Assembly: GCA_017416845.1 (NCBI GenBank)
Contig: JAFQBA010000067.1
Coordinates: 53,454-117,453 of the forward strand
Length of the DNA: 64,000 bases
Direction of reading: 5' to 3'
Source: Clostridia bacterium
Lineage (GTDB): Bacteria > Bacillota > Clostridia > UMGS1810
Below the pieces are notes generated by a model. It searched no databases and had not been told where the DNA came from. It saw only the letters and a list, made by a program, of their open reading frames with translations. This document shows, in pieces, positions 7,967-15,506 of this stretch. Numbering within the stretch: position 1 is the stretch's first letter; each line of letters starts with the position of its first letter. Made by a program: the position numbers and the translations under genes.

Positions 7967-9367
7967 TCAAACAATGTGAAGTCCGTCTGCCATTACACAT
8001 CTTCTCTGACGTGTGAAGGAGTGAGTTGCTGTGAGACCTTCACCTGTGGGACCTGCAATTGTGAAGGTTGTGTAACCTTCACCGCCTACGCCGATGCCGG
8101 CATATGAGGGAGCATTTTTAACAAAAATTGTTGTTTCAACTGCTCTTGCAAAGGCTGTGAGTCTGTCAACATTTTTGGAGTGGATGTGAGCTGAGTGTCT
8201 GCATCCGTGTTCAGCCTGAACTGCAAGTTCAATTGCTTCTTCAATGTTTTTAACTCTTACAATTGGAAGAATAGGCATCATCATTTCAACCTGAACAAAG
8301 GGATGATTTGCAGGAGTTTCACAGATGATAAGTCTGGGATCTGCACTGATGCCGAGTTCTTTGAGGAAGAGACCTGCGTTTTTACCAACCCATTTTTTGT
8401 TGATTGAATATTTGCCGTCTTTTTCAACAAGAGCAACTTTTACGAGCTTGTCTATAAGGTCACCCTTAATGAGATAAGCACCGTTTTCGGTCATATATTT
8501 GATAAGGTCGTCTGTAACCTTGCCAAATGCGAAGCATTCTTTTTCTGCAATACAGGGAAGGTTGTTATCAAAGCTTGCACCTGCAACGATGTCTTTTGCA
8601 GCTTTTTCGATGTCGGCTGTGTCGTCAACGATAACAGGTGGGTTACCTGCACCTGCACCGATAGCTTTCTTTCCGGAAGAAAGAAGTGTTTTAACAACAC
8701 CGGGACCACCTGTTGCAACAAGCATCTTAACATTGGGACATTCCATCATCATTTTGGATGTTTCCATTGTGGGTTTCTTAACCGAAACAACAAGATTTTC
8801 GGGTCCGCCTGCTTCGAGGATTGCACGGTTTACAAGGTCAACTGCATAATTTGCAACCTTGCATGCATTGGGGTGAGGATTGAAAACAACCGCGTTACCG
8901 CCGGCAATCATACCCATTGAGTTACAGATAACTGTTTCACTGGGGTTTGTGGAAGGAGTGATACTTCCGATGATACCAAAGGGTGCCATTTCGATAAGAG
9001 TGAGACCGTCGTCACCTGTGATAACAGATGGAGCAAGATCTTCGGTGCCGGGAGTTTTGTTTGCAACAACCTGGTGTTTGATGATTTTGTCTTCAACTCT
9101 GCCCATGCCGGTTTCTTCAACACCCATTTTTGCCATAACTTCGGCTTCTTCAAGAGTGAGACGGCGGATGTTTGCAATCATTTTTTCTCTCTGAGCTACA
9201 GTGTAGTTTCTGTAGAGCTTATATGCCTTTGCAACTGCTGCAAGAGCATCTTCCATTTTGTCAAATACGCCAAGCTGATTGCCTTCACACTGGGGGCAAG
9301 CACCTGAGCCTGATATGTTTTTGATTACACTTTCAACTAACTGGCTGATATACTTTTCGTCTAACAT
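7967..9367 (-). CDS. CoA-acylating aldehyde dehydrogenase of the BMC (PduP/EutE type)
   Basis: Oxidises an aldehyde with NAD+ and CoA to an acyl-CoA; in this setting the substrate is probably L-lactaldehyde, giving lactyl-CoA. The length of 466 residues fits PduP/EutE. The catalytic cysteine is in DNNLPCIAEKE, and the fold motifs GSITPSTNPSETVI and VATGGPGVVKTLLSSGKKAI are present. The first 18 residues (MLDEKYISQLVESVIKNI) form a probable encapsulation helix. A short linker containing CPQC separates it from the enzyme. The ATG has GAGGTG upstream. The neighbours are two shell genes, which supports lumen localisation. Confidence 0.93.
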   Translation of the reverse strand: MLDEKYISQLVESVIKNISGSGACPQCEGNQLGVFDKMEDALAAVAKAYKLYRNYTVAQREKMIANIRRLTLEEAEVMAKMGVEETGMGRVEDKIIKHQVVANKTPGTEDLAPSVITGDDGLTLIEMAPFGIIGSITPSTNPSETVICNSMGMIAGGNAVVFNPHPNACKVANYAVDLVNRAILEAGGPENLVVSVKKPTMETSKMMMECPNVKMLVATGGPGVVKTLLSSGKKAIGAGAGNPPVIVDDTADIEKAAKDIVAGASFDNNLPCIAEKECFAFGKVTDDLIKYMTENGAYLIKGDLIDKLVKVALVEKDGKYSINKKWVGKNAGLFLKELGISADPRLIICETPANHPFVQVEMMMPILPIVRVKNIEEAIELAVQAEHGCRHSAHIHSKNVDRLTAFARAVETTIFVKNAPSYAGIGVGGEGYTTFTIAGPTGEGLTATHSFTRQRRCVMADGLHIV

Positions 9368-9399
9368 AGTTACACCTCATTAATTATAGTATAGATCTT

Positions 9400-9948
9400 T
9401 TACATTATATTCTTCCATGTTTCGGAATCGGGATTTGCAATAACAGAGCTGTCAAGATACATTGAAGAATCTTTGAGTCTTTCTTTCACTGTATCGATTG
9501 ATGCCTGAACTGCAGAAACCTCACCGGTAATGAGCATATAGGATTTTCCGCACATACCCTTTGCTATGCGAAGCTCAATGAGCTCAACATCTGCGGTTTT
9601 TGAAGCGATGTCGGCTGCAACAATGATTGATGCGGCACTGTAGGTTTCAAAAACTCCCAGAGCAGATGGGTTTTTAACATCGGTTGAACCGTAGATTGCA
9701 GGGAAAATTGACTCATCGGGATTTCCAAGCACAAAGGAATCCACAAGCTTCGCGGGATTTTGCGCTTTTGCATTTTCAACTGCGGCATTAACCGCACTTA
9801 GCTCACCCTGAATGAGTGCTATGTATTTACCGGGGCAGACAACATGAGCCTCGATGATTTCTACATTTGCAGTTTTTGCCATTGTGTCGGCGGCAGTGAT
9901 ACCTGTTGACACTGTGAGATATTCAATCATGCCGAGTGCTTTACTCAT
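9400..9948 (-). CDS. pduT: PduT-like BMC-T shell protein with Fe-S cysteine
   Basis: Tandem BMC shell protein of 182 residues. It aligns well with Salmonella PduT: SKALGMIEYLTVSTGITAAD at the N-terminus, then HVVCPGKY at residues 36-43. In PduT the equivalent cysteine of the CPGK motif from each of three subunits holds a 4Fe-4S cluster in the trimer pore. A second cysteine occurs in the other domain (AKGMCGKSYM). Its ATG overlaps the pduS stop codon (ATGA), so the two are translationally coupled, consistent with PduS-PduT electron transfer through the shell. It is retained here although no B12 enzyme is present. Confidence 0.9.
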   Translation of the reverse strand: MSKALGMIEYLTVSTGITAADTMAKTANVEIIEAHVVCPGKYIALIQGELSAVNAAVENAKAQNPAKLVDSFVLGNPDESIFPAIYGSTDVKNPSALGVFETYSAASIIVAADIASKTADVELIELRIAKGMCGKSYMLITGEVSAVQASIDTVKERLKDSSMYLDSSVIANPDSETWKNIM

Positions 9949-11291
9949 TTATTGCCTTTCCTCCTTTTTATTATTACATACATATCGGTAACTTCCAGAA
10001 CCTTGCCGTCAACGGATGAATGAATGTCACTTCCGAGCTTGCCCTCGGTTGAACCGATGAGCTGACCCTTGGTAACTGTGTCTCCCTTTTTGACAACGGC
10101 TGTTGCCGGAGGACCAATATGCTGATTAAGCATTATTTTAACTTCTTTAAAATCAAATTCTTTTTCGTCAAGAGTTGCCGGAACATAGTAGCCGGTGACA
10201 CCAAGCCTTGAACGAAGTCTTGTCATTTGAACCTTTTTGTATTCACGGTCGGGAGCAACGCCCTGAAAATCGGGATTTTCAATTGGCGGTACACCCTGTT
10301 TTCGAAGCTCTGCCCTAATTGCACCAATCAGTGAACGGGGTGACAAATCCTGCGGGCAGGAATAGAGCTCGCAAAGACCGCACTGTGAACAGTACATTGA
10401 ATTGAGAACTGCCTCACAGTCGGAATCCATTCCCTTTGCCACAGCTCTCATGAAAAGATGTGGCTGAATGGGATAGCCGAGAAGATTTCTTGAGCAAAGG
10501 TCTGTGCATGAGCGACACTGACAGCAGGAGCTCATGGCACGTTTTATGTTGATGTTTGTTTTTGCAAGGCGTTTTTGGATTATGGGACTGTTTTTGGGAA
10601 GAACCAAAACAGCATTGAGCTTTTTGGTTACGGTGTCGTTGGGATAAACAACATTACCCGTCATAAGTCCGCCGCCGAGATACATATAATCTTTAATCTT
10701 TTCGCCGCCGGTGAGAGCAACTGCTTCTTTGATTGTGATGCCCACGGGAACCTTGAAAGTGCCGGGGTTTTCAACCTCACCGGTGATTGTTATATATTTT
10801 TCGGTAACATTTTTGTCTTCTTCAACAGCATAATATGTGTTGAGCATTGTTTCTACGTTATAGACAATTACTCCCTCTGTTATGGGAAGCTTGCCGGGCT
10901 TAACAACTCTGCCCGTTGTTTCGTAGATAAGTATTATTTCATCTCCCACCGGATAAATCTTCGGCAGAAGGGATATTCTAAAGCCATCAAACGAGGGGAG
11001 ATAGAACTCCACTCTGTCTATTGCTTCCTTGTAGGAAGGTTTGAGTGCAATTATAACTTGTTTTGCACCGGTTGCTTCTTTCACGTGAGAAAGAGCTGTT
11101 AAAATTTCGTGAGTGTAGGTTGCAAGGAGCTGTCGGTGGAGCTTGAAAAGAGGTTCGCACTCGGCACAGTTTAAAATTATTGTGTCTGCTTTGTCCGAAA
11201 GCTTTGTTCCCGAGGGAAAACCTGCACCGCCGGCACCGATTATGCCGTGGGACTTCATTGTTTGTGCCAAAGTTTCAATATTCAAATCCAC
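9945..11291 (-). CDS. pduS: PduS/RnfC-like electron transfer flavoprotein
   Basis: Flavin and Fe-S protein of 448 residues related to RnfC and to complex I NuoF. The N-terminal NADH/FMN-type segment reads MKSHGIIGAGGAGFPSGTKL, followed by NCAECEPLFKLHRQL. A SLBB domain follows (around residues 160-220, TGEVENPGTFKVPVGI). Two ferredoxin-like clusters are visible: CCQCRSCTDLC with a later CSRN, and CSQCGLCELYSCP. In propanediol BMCs PduS is a cobalamin reductase, but this operon has no cobalamin enzyme. The likelier role is moving electrons between NADH and an external acceptor through PduT (inference). The C-terminal part resembles an RnfC barrel-sandwich domain (SDIHSSVDGKVLEV). Confidence 0.9.
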   Translation of the reverse strand: MDLNIETLAQTMKSHGIIGAGGAGFPSGTKLSDKADTIILNCAECEPLFKLHRQLLATYTHEILTALSHVKEATGAKQVIIALKPSYKEAIDRVEFYLPSFDGFRISLLPKIYPVGDEIILIYETTGRVVKPGKLPITEGVIVYNVETMLNTYYAVEEDKNVTEKYITITGEVENPGTFKVPVGITIKEAVALTGGEKIKDYMYLGGGLMTGNVVYPNDTVTKKLNAVLVLPKNSPIIQKRLAKTNINIKRAMSSCCQCRSCTDLCSRNLLGYPIQPHLFMRAVAKGMDSDCEAVLNSMYCSQCGLCELYSCPQDLSPRSLIGAIRAELRKQGVPPIENPDFQGVAPDREYKKVQMTRLRSRLGVTGYYVPATLDEKEFDFKEVKIMLNQHIGPPATAVVKKGDTVTKGQLIGSTEGKLGSDIHSSVDGKVLEVTDMYVIIKRRKGNK

Positions 11292-11322
11292 TCTCTCCTT
11301 TCGATTGATAAATTAACTGTTA

Positions 11323-11574
11323 TCAGAGTTCGTCTACAATACCGACAATTGCTGCGTCAACTGGTGAATTTTCCTGATTGCAGCCGATTCTTGCCGCAGA
11401 GCCTGTTGCAACGAGAACGATTTCTCCAATGCCTGCTCCGACATTGTCTATTGCTACGATTGTGTGATTGATACCCATTTCTTTTGTAGGCTCAACAATC
11501 ATAAATTTATTTCCAACAAGATTTTCATTTTTGCGTGTTGATACCACGCTTCCGGTAACCTTGCCTATAATCAT
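11323..11574 (-). CDS. eutN: EutN/CcmL-type BMC vertex protein
   Basis: Pentameric BMC-P protein that caps the twelve vertices of the shell. It has 83 residues from ATG 11574 (MIIGKVTGSVVSTRKN), with the family core MIVEPTKE, IVAIDNVGAGIGE and LVATGSAARI and the C-terminal PVDAAIVGIVD. I preferred this ATG over the one at 11592 because GGAGA lies 8 bases before it and the family begins with this residue. It is separated from the upstream BMC-H gene by 88 bases holding a 12-bp perfect hairpin, which may lower its output relative to the hexamer genes. Confidence 0.93.
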   Translation of the reverse strand: MIIGKVTGSVVSTRKNENLVGNKFMIVEPTKEMGINHTIVAIDNVGAGIGEIVLVATGSAARIGCNQENSPVDAAIVGIVDEL

Positions 11575-11600
11575 GGAACGTTCTCCTTTCAAGTGATATC

Positions 11601-11629
11601 CGGCAATGCGGATTTGCTCCGCATTGCCG
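11601..11629 (-). promoter_or_regulatory. Intercistronic hairpin between BMC-H and EutN genes
   Basis: Perfect 12-bp arms CGGCAATGCGGA and TCCGCATTGCCG around a 5-base loop. On the minus strand it is followed by GATATCACTT, not by a T run, so it is not an ordinary terminator. A role in RNA processing or 3'-end protection of the abundant BMC-H message is plausible (inference). Confidence 0.6.
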
Positions 11630-11662
11630 TCACTTTGTTAACTTTCTTGGGTTGCCCGACTA

Positions 11663-12031
11663 TTATTTAATAGAAGGGAGAATTTTTTCAACATCAGCGT
11701 GGGGTCTGGGAATAACGTGTGTAGCAATGATTTCGCCGAGTTTAGCAGCAGTTGTGCCACCAGCCTGAACAGCAGCGTTAACAGCACCAACGTCACCTCT
11801 TACCATAACTGATACGAGACCGGAACCGATTTTTTCTGTTCCAACGAGAACTACGTTTGCAGCTTTAAGCATTGCATCTGCAGCTTCAATTGCAGCAACG
11901 AGACCTCTTGTTTCTACCATACCTAATGCTTCCTGTGCCATTTTTACTTCCTCCTTTTTTTCTACTTTAACTTCCTGTACTTCTTCTTGAAGTACTTCTT
12001 TTGCTTTAGAGCTTGTTTTTCTCTGTGCCAT
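11663..12031 (-). CDS. BMC-H hexameric shell protein with charged N-terminal extension
   Basis: Canonical single-domain shell protein forming hexagonal tiles. The BMC core (residues 31-122) starts [20 protein letters not shown] and differs from the neighbouring copy by only two residues. Ahead of it lies a 30-residue Lys/Glu-rich extension ([18 protein letters not shown]...). Inside that extension, codons 26-28 spell AAGGAGG, a consensus Shine-Dalgarno sequence 8 bases before the ATG at 11941. Two products are therefore possible: the extended one from 12031, with a weaker site (GGGTG), and the plain BMC-H from 11941. The extended form would place charged tails on one shell face. The gene follows its twin by 13 bases. 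Confidence 0.93.
   Translation of the reverse strand: MAQRKTSSKAKEVLQEEVQEVKVEKKEEVKMAQEALGMVETRGLVAAIEAADAMLKAANVVLVGTEKIGSGLVSVMVRGDVGAVNAAVQAGGTTAAKLGEIIATHVIPRPHADVEKILPSIK
11939..11956 (-). promoter_or_regulatory. Internal ribosome binding site and ATG within the extended BMC-H gene
   Basis: On the minus strand AAGGAGG occupies 11950-11956, then 8 bases, then ATG at 11941-11939. The site is stronger than that of the annotated upstream start, and the ATG matches the exact N-terminus of the paralogue. Internal initiation is therefore likely. Confidence 0.6.
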
Positions 12032-12044
12032 TTATATCACCCTA

Positions 12045-12323
12045 TTAACCTATAGAAGGTAATATTTTTTCAACATCAGCGTGGGGTCTGGGAATAACGT
12101 GTGTAGCGATGATTTCACCAAGTCTTGCAGCGGTTGTGCCACCTGCCTGAACAGCAGCGTTAACAGCGCCAACGTCACCTCTTACCATAACTGATACGAG
12201 ACCTGAACCGATTTTTTCTGTTCCAACAAGAACTACGTTTGCAGCTTTGAGCATTGCATCTGCAGCTTCAATTGCAGCAACGAGACCTCTTGTTTCTACC
12301 ATACCTAATGCTTCCTGAGCCAT
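12045..12323 (-). CDS. BMC-H hexameric shell protein
   Basis: Major shell tile of 92 residues, PduA/EutM-like. It reads [54 protein letters not shown] and ends [16 protein letters not shown]. The pore loop segment (KIGSGLV) carries the usual small residues. It has GGAGG before the ATG. The DNA is nearly identical to the downstream copy, with mostly third-position differences, so the pair arose by tandem duplication or is being homogenised by gene conversion. It sits directly after the dehydrogenase gene and before the extended paralogue. Confidence 0.95.
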   Translation of the reverse strand: MAQEALGMVETRGLVAAIEAADAMLKAANVVLVGTEKIGSGLVSVMVRGDVGAVNAAVQAGGTTAARLGEIIATHVIPRPHADVEKILPSIG

Positions 12324-12398
12324 GATTAAATACCTCCAAAATTATTTTGATATTTTAATTTTTATTACTTATGAATTTGAGAGCAACTAAAAACGATA

Positions 12399-13601
12399 TT
12401 ATTCGTTGATGATTGCAATTTTGAGACCTTCCATCTTAAGGTTTGTCTCATGCGCTTCGTTAATCTGTGAAAGCGGGAATTTGTGTGTGATAAGCTTTTT
12501 CAGCGGAATGCCGATAGCCTGAGCACGTTTGAGGAAATCGAATGTTGTAGCATAGTCTCTGAGTGTGTATACCCATGAACCAACTGTTGTGATTTCCTTG
12601 GAGCAGATGTCGAAGTGAGGATTGATTGTAGCGTCGCCGCCATTGATGAAGAATCCGAGTTCACAAAGACCGCCGCCCTTGCGGATGAATTTGTAGATGT
12701 TTGCGTGAGCAACGGGAGAACCTGTGCACTGGAACGCAAAGTCTGCTTCATAACCGCCGAATGCATCTTTCACAGCACCTGCAAGAGCTTCAATGCCCTT
12801 GTGCTGTGTGAAGTTAACGCTCTTGTCTGCACCCATTTCCTTAGCAAAGGAAAGACGCATTTCCTGACCGTCAACTGCAACGATGTTTTCGATACCCATT
12901 GTACGAAGAATTGCAATACAGATAAGACCGATAGGTCCGCAACCCTGAACAACAACTCTTGAGTTGAAGCGGAGGATGCCTGTTGTTTTTGCTCTTTCAA
13001 CTGCGTGGATAAGAACCGCACAGGGTTCGATGAGGATACGGCTTTCGAGGTCAAGGTCTGAAACATTGAACACTGTTGAACCGCCTCTGATTACTATGTA
13101 GTCTGCAAACCAACCGTTGAGGTGGATGTCATCATCGGGAATGAGACCGTATACATCGGAACCGTCACCAACATTTTGTTTGTTGAGATCGAACATTGTG
13201 ATGTTAGGGTCATCTTTGAAAATCATGCAGGTAACAACTTTGTCACCAATGTTAAGGGGTTTGCCTGCACTGTCTTTCTTAACATTCTTGCCCATTTTGA
13301 CAATTTCGCCTGTTCCTTCGTGACCGAGAACAACGGGGATAAGACCGAAGGGGTCACGTTTGAATTCGTGAGCGTCAGTTCCGCAAACACCACAACCTTC
13401 AACTTTAACGAGGATATCGTCATCGCCGAGCTCGGGGATGGGGAATTCTTTTATGTCATAATGTTCAAGAGATGTGAGCATAGCAGCTTTTGATGTAGCA
13501 GGAACTGCACCTGCGGGTTTTGAAGCTTTGGGAGCAGCGTCGCCGGCAGCCATACCTGCAATAACTTGCTTTACAATAGCTTCGATATCAATATTGTTCA
13601 T
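12399..13601 (-). CDS. Encapsulated zinc-dependent alcohol/polyol dehydrogenase
   Basis: Medium-chain dehydrogenase of 400 residues. Catalytic Zn ligands lie in CGVCGTDAHE, GHEGTGEIV and EPCAVLIHA; the nucleotide-binding motif is VVVQGCGPIGLICIAI followed by AVDG, an NAD-type acidic end. The four-cysteine structural zinc lobe is missing, as in several sorbitol/threonine dehydrogenase-like enzymes. The first 20 residues (NNIDIEAIVKQVIAGMAAGD) are a typical encapsulation helix followed by an Ala/Pro linker. It probably reduces lactaldehyde to 1,2-propanediol and regenerates NAD+ for the aldehyde dehydrogenase (inference). ATG 13601 is chosen because GGAG is 9 bases upstream; the ATG at 13610 touches the GGAG. 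Confidence 0.9.
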   Translation of the reverse strand: MNNIDIEAIVKQVIAGMAAGDAAPKASKPAGAVPATSKAAMLTSLEHYDIKEFPIPELGDDDILVKVEGCGVCGTDAHEFKRDPFGLIPVVLGHEGTGEIVKMGKNVKKDSAGKPLNIGDKVVTCMIFKDDPNITMFDLNKQNVGDGSDVYGLIPDDDIHLNGWFADYIVIRGGSTVFNVSDLDLESRILIEPCAVLIHAVERAKTTGILRFNSRVVVQGCGPIGLICIAILRTMGIENIVAVDGQEMRLSFAKEMGADKSVNFTQHKGIEALAGAVKDAFGGYEADFAFQCTGSPVAHANIYKFIRKGGGLCELGFFINGGDATINPHFDICSKEITTVGSWVYTLRDYATTFDFLKRAQAIGIPLKKLITHKFPLSQINEAHETNLKMEGLKIAIINE

Positions 13602-13615
13602 GCTTGTCATCTCCT

Positions 13616-14101
13616 TTAAGAATTTATTATTTCATTAAGGCACTTGGCACCATATTCGGAAAGCTCTATGTCCTGATCTTCGGAGCCGCCGCTGACACCA
13701 ATACCGCCTATGATGTTTGAGTTGTAAATCAGAGGATCGCCACCACCGAAAATCACGAGCTTGCCGTCATTGGTAAACTGGATTCCGTAGAGCGACTGTC
13801 CCGGCTGACTTAAATTTTTGAGTGTGAGTGTGGACATTTTGAGAGCAACAACGGTGTATGCCTTTTTAACGGCAATGTCATAGCTTGCCAGGTATGAACC
13901 GTCCATGCATTCAACCGCAACAGGATTTCCTGCAGAGTCGGAAACCGCCACAACAACACTAAGGCCCATTTCTTTTGCTTTTTCTTCAACCTTTGCAATG
14001 AGGCGCTTTGCCATGCAGAGATTGATTGAAGAAACGGAAGCCTTTTGGGAAACTTCTTTGACAATGGTTTCCACAATATTTGCGATGTTATCGTTTGTCA
14101 T
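13616..14101 (-). CDS. GlcG/HbpS/PduO-C-like protein with encapsulation helix
   Basis: A 161-residue member of the GlcG/HbpS family, the same fold as the C-terminal domain of PduO. Relatives bind haem or cobalamin-related ligands, but the function in BMC loci is not settled. After an N-terminal amphipathic helix (NDNIANIVETIVKEVSQKAS) come the family motifs AVSDSAGNPVAVECMDGSY, SYDIAVKKAYTVVAL, and GIGVSGGSEDQD near the C-terminus. The targeting helix suggests it acts in the lumen. It is separated from the dehydrogenase gene by 14 bases and from the aldolase gene by 12. No haem-ligand assignment is possible from the sequence alone. Confidence 0.85.
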   Translation of the reverse strand: MTNDNIANIVETIVKEVSQKASVSSINLCMAKRLIAKVEEKAKEMGLSVVVAVSDSAGNPVAVECMDGSYLASYDIAVKKAYTVVALKMSTLTLKNLSQPGQSLYGIQFTNDGKLVIFGGGDPLIYNSNIIGGIGVSGGSEDQDIELSEYGAKCLNEIINS

Positions 14102-14113
14102 GATACCACCTTC

Positions 14114-14938
14114 TTATTTTCCGAGCTTTTCCATAACCTTGCGTGTGATTTCAGCAACCATGTCAGCATCGGCATTGTTATCGGTGATAGGTGTTTTAAC
14201 ACCTGCAGCAGAGCAACTTGGAACTCCGCATGAGTGACAGCTCATGCCGCCTGCTTTAGCACTGGGGCAAAGGTCTGCGGGGTGTTTGCCGGGAAGACCG
14301 AACTGTCTTCTGATTTCATAGAGTCTCTTAATCTGTTCTTTGTCAAATTCCTTGGGACCGCCAAGCTGTCTTGAATGGAAGAGGAGCTCTGCATAAAATT
14401 CGAGGGATTCCATCTTGTGGTAAGCCGCAAGAAGTGAATCGGAATATGCAAGTGCACCGTGATTTTCAAGAAGAACAGCGTCAAAATAAGGAAGATATTT
14501 TTCAACGTTGTCGGGGATTTCCATTGTGGAAGGTGTACCGTATTCAGCAATGGGCACGCAACCGAGAGCGATAACAGCTTCGGGCATGATGGGCTGAGTA
14601 AGGGGGATACCTGCGATTGCAAAGCTTGTTGCATAGATGGGATGAGCGTGAACTACAGCTTTAACATCAGGTCTCTTCTGATATACTCTGAGATGCATCT
14701 TAATTTCGGATGAGGGTTTGAACTTGCCGTTTGCCTGAAGCACATTACCTTCGCCGTCAATTTTGCAGATGTACTCGGGAGTCATGAAGCCTTTGGACAC
14801 GCCGGTGGGTGTGCAGAGGTATTCATTATCGCTGATTTTTACGGAAATGTTTCCGTCATTTGCGGCAACCATTCGTCTGTCATAAATTCTTTTGCCAATG
14901 TCGCAAATTTGCTTTTTGATTTCGAATTCTGATACCAT
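14114..14938 (-). CDS. Class II aldolase (rhamnulose-/fuculose-1-phosphate type) with C-terminal targeting helix
   Basis: Zn-dependent aldolase cleaving a deoxyketose-1-phosphate into DHAP and L-lactaldehyde. With rhamnulokinase in the operon the substrate is probably L-rhamnulose-1-phosphate; fuculose-1-phosphate cannot be excluded. The family features are NDGNISVKISDNEYLCTPTG, KPSSEIKMHLRVY, the Zn motif HAHP (VVHAHPIYATSFA) and LLENHGAL. The catalytic part ends near residue 220. Beyond it lie a Cys-rich linker (CPSAKAGGMSCHSCGVPSC) and an amphipathic helix (DADMVAEITRKVMEKLGK) like C-terminal encapsulation peptides of BMC aldolases. Its own promoter at 15016-15044 lies just upstream. Confidence 0.9.
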   Translation of the reverse strand: MVSEFEIKKQICDIGKRIYDRRMVAANDGNISVKISDNEYLCTPTGVSKGFMTPEYICKIDGEGNVLQANGKFKPSSEIKMHLRVYQKRPDVKAVVHAHPIYATSFAIAGIPLTQPIMPEAVIALGCVPIAEYGTPSTMEIPDNVEKYLPYFDAVLLENHGALAYSDSLLAAYHKMESLEFYAELLFHSRQLGGPKEFDKEQIKRLYEIRRQFGLPGKHPADLCPSAKAGGMSCHSCGVPSCSAAGVKTPITDNNADADMVAEITRKVMEKLGK

Positions 14939-15015
14939 TTGACATTCTCCTTTTTTATTTAATGTTTTTCTGTGTTTGTTTCTTGTTTTGTTTATAAATT
15001 CTTTTGATTAATTAC

Positions 15016-15044
15016 ATAATATCACATAACTAATCAATTGTCAA
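15016..15044 (-). promoter_or_regulatory. Internal promoter before the aldolase gene
   Basis: TTGACA (15039-15044) and TATTAT (15016-15021) are spaced by exactly 17 bases on the minus strand, in the 142-base gap between the GTPase and aldolase genes. It would drive the enzyme and shell genes independently of the eutS-eutP pair. Confidence 0.65.
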
Positions 15045-15080
15045 CTTAATTTTGTGGGATTTTCTTTGTTTTTCTTTGAA

Positions 15081-15506
15081 TTAATTGTTCAAAAAGTCCA
15101 ATAACTCTTTTATCCCCTTCCCCGTTTTGGCACTGGTGTGAAAAACCTTTTCACAACCTGCAATGCGTAGCCAGTTTTCCGCCATGTCGGGACGGGCATC
15201 GGGGTGATCGATTTTCGTGACGATTCCGATGACCTCACGATTTGCCATGCCCGTTATGTTTGGCGGAAAAAGGCAATAGGGCTCGGTTGCGGAAACGAGA
15301 AGTCCGCACACATCGGATTCGTAGGCATAGAGCGCAAGGGCTCTGCCAAGCTCTCTGTTTTCGGCATATTCGCCGGGGGTGTCGATGAGAGCGTTATAAT
15401 AGTTAATGTATTGAGTTTTTTCGTATGTAATCTTTTTGCCCCTCAAAACCTGGGTGAGGGTTGTTTTGCCGCTTTCACTGCGGCCAAGAAGTATGAGCTT
15501 TTTCAT
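15081..15506 (-). CDS. EutP/PduV-like small GTPase
   Basis: Ras-like P-loop protein of 141 residues found in many BMC operons; proposed roles include acetate kinase-like activity (EutP) or positioning of the organelle (PduV). The G1 motif is GRSESGKTTL at residues 8-17, the switch-II-like DTPGEY follows, TKIDH supplies the base-specificity motif, and TSAKTGKGI the G5-like end. I chose ATG 15506, which overlaps the preceding stop as ATGA and starts MKKLILLGRSESG. A TTG 18 bases upstream is possible but has no ribosome site. Confidence 0.88.
   Translation of the reverse strand: MKKLILLGRSESGKTTLTQVLRGKKITYEKTQYINYYNALIDTPGEYAENRELGRALALYAYESDVCGLLVSATEPYCLFPPNITGMANREVIGIVTKIDHPDARPDMAENWLRIAGCEKVFHTSAKTGKGIKELLDFLNN

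Noticed and set aside
7471..9307. Long plus-strand frames opposite the shell and aldehyde dehydrogenase genes
   Set aside because: They are shadows of strongly biased minus-strand genes, lack ribosome sites, and encode no recognisable domain.
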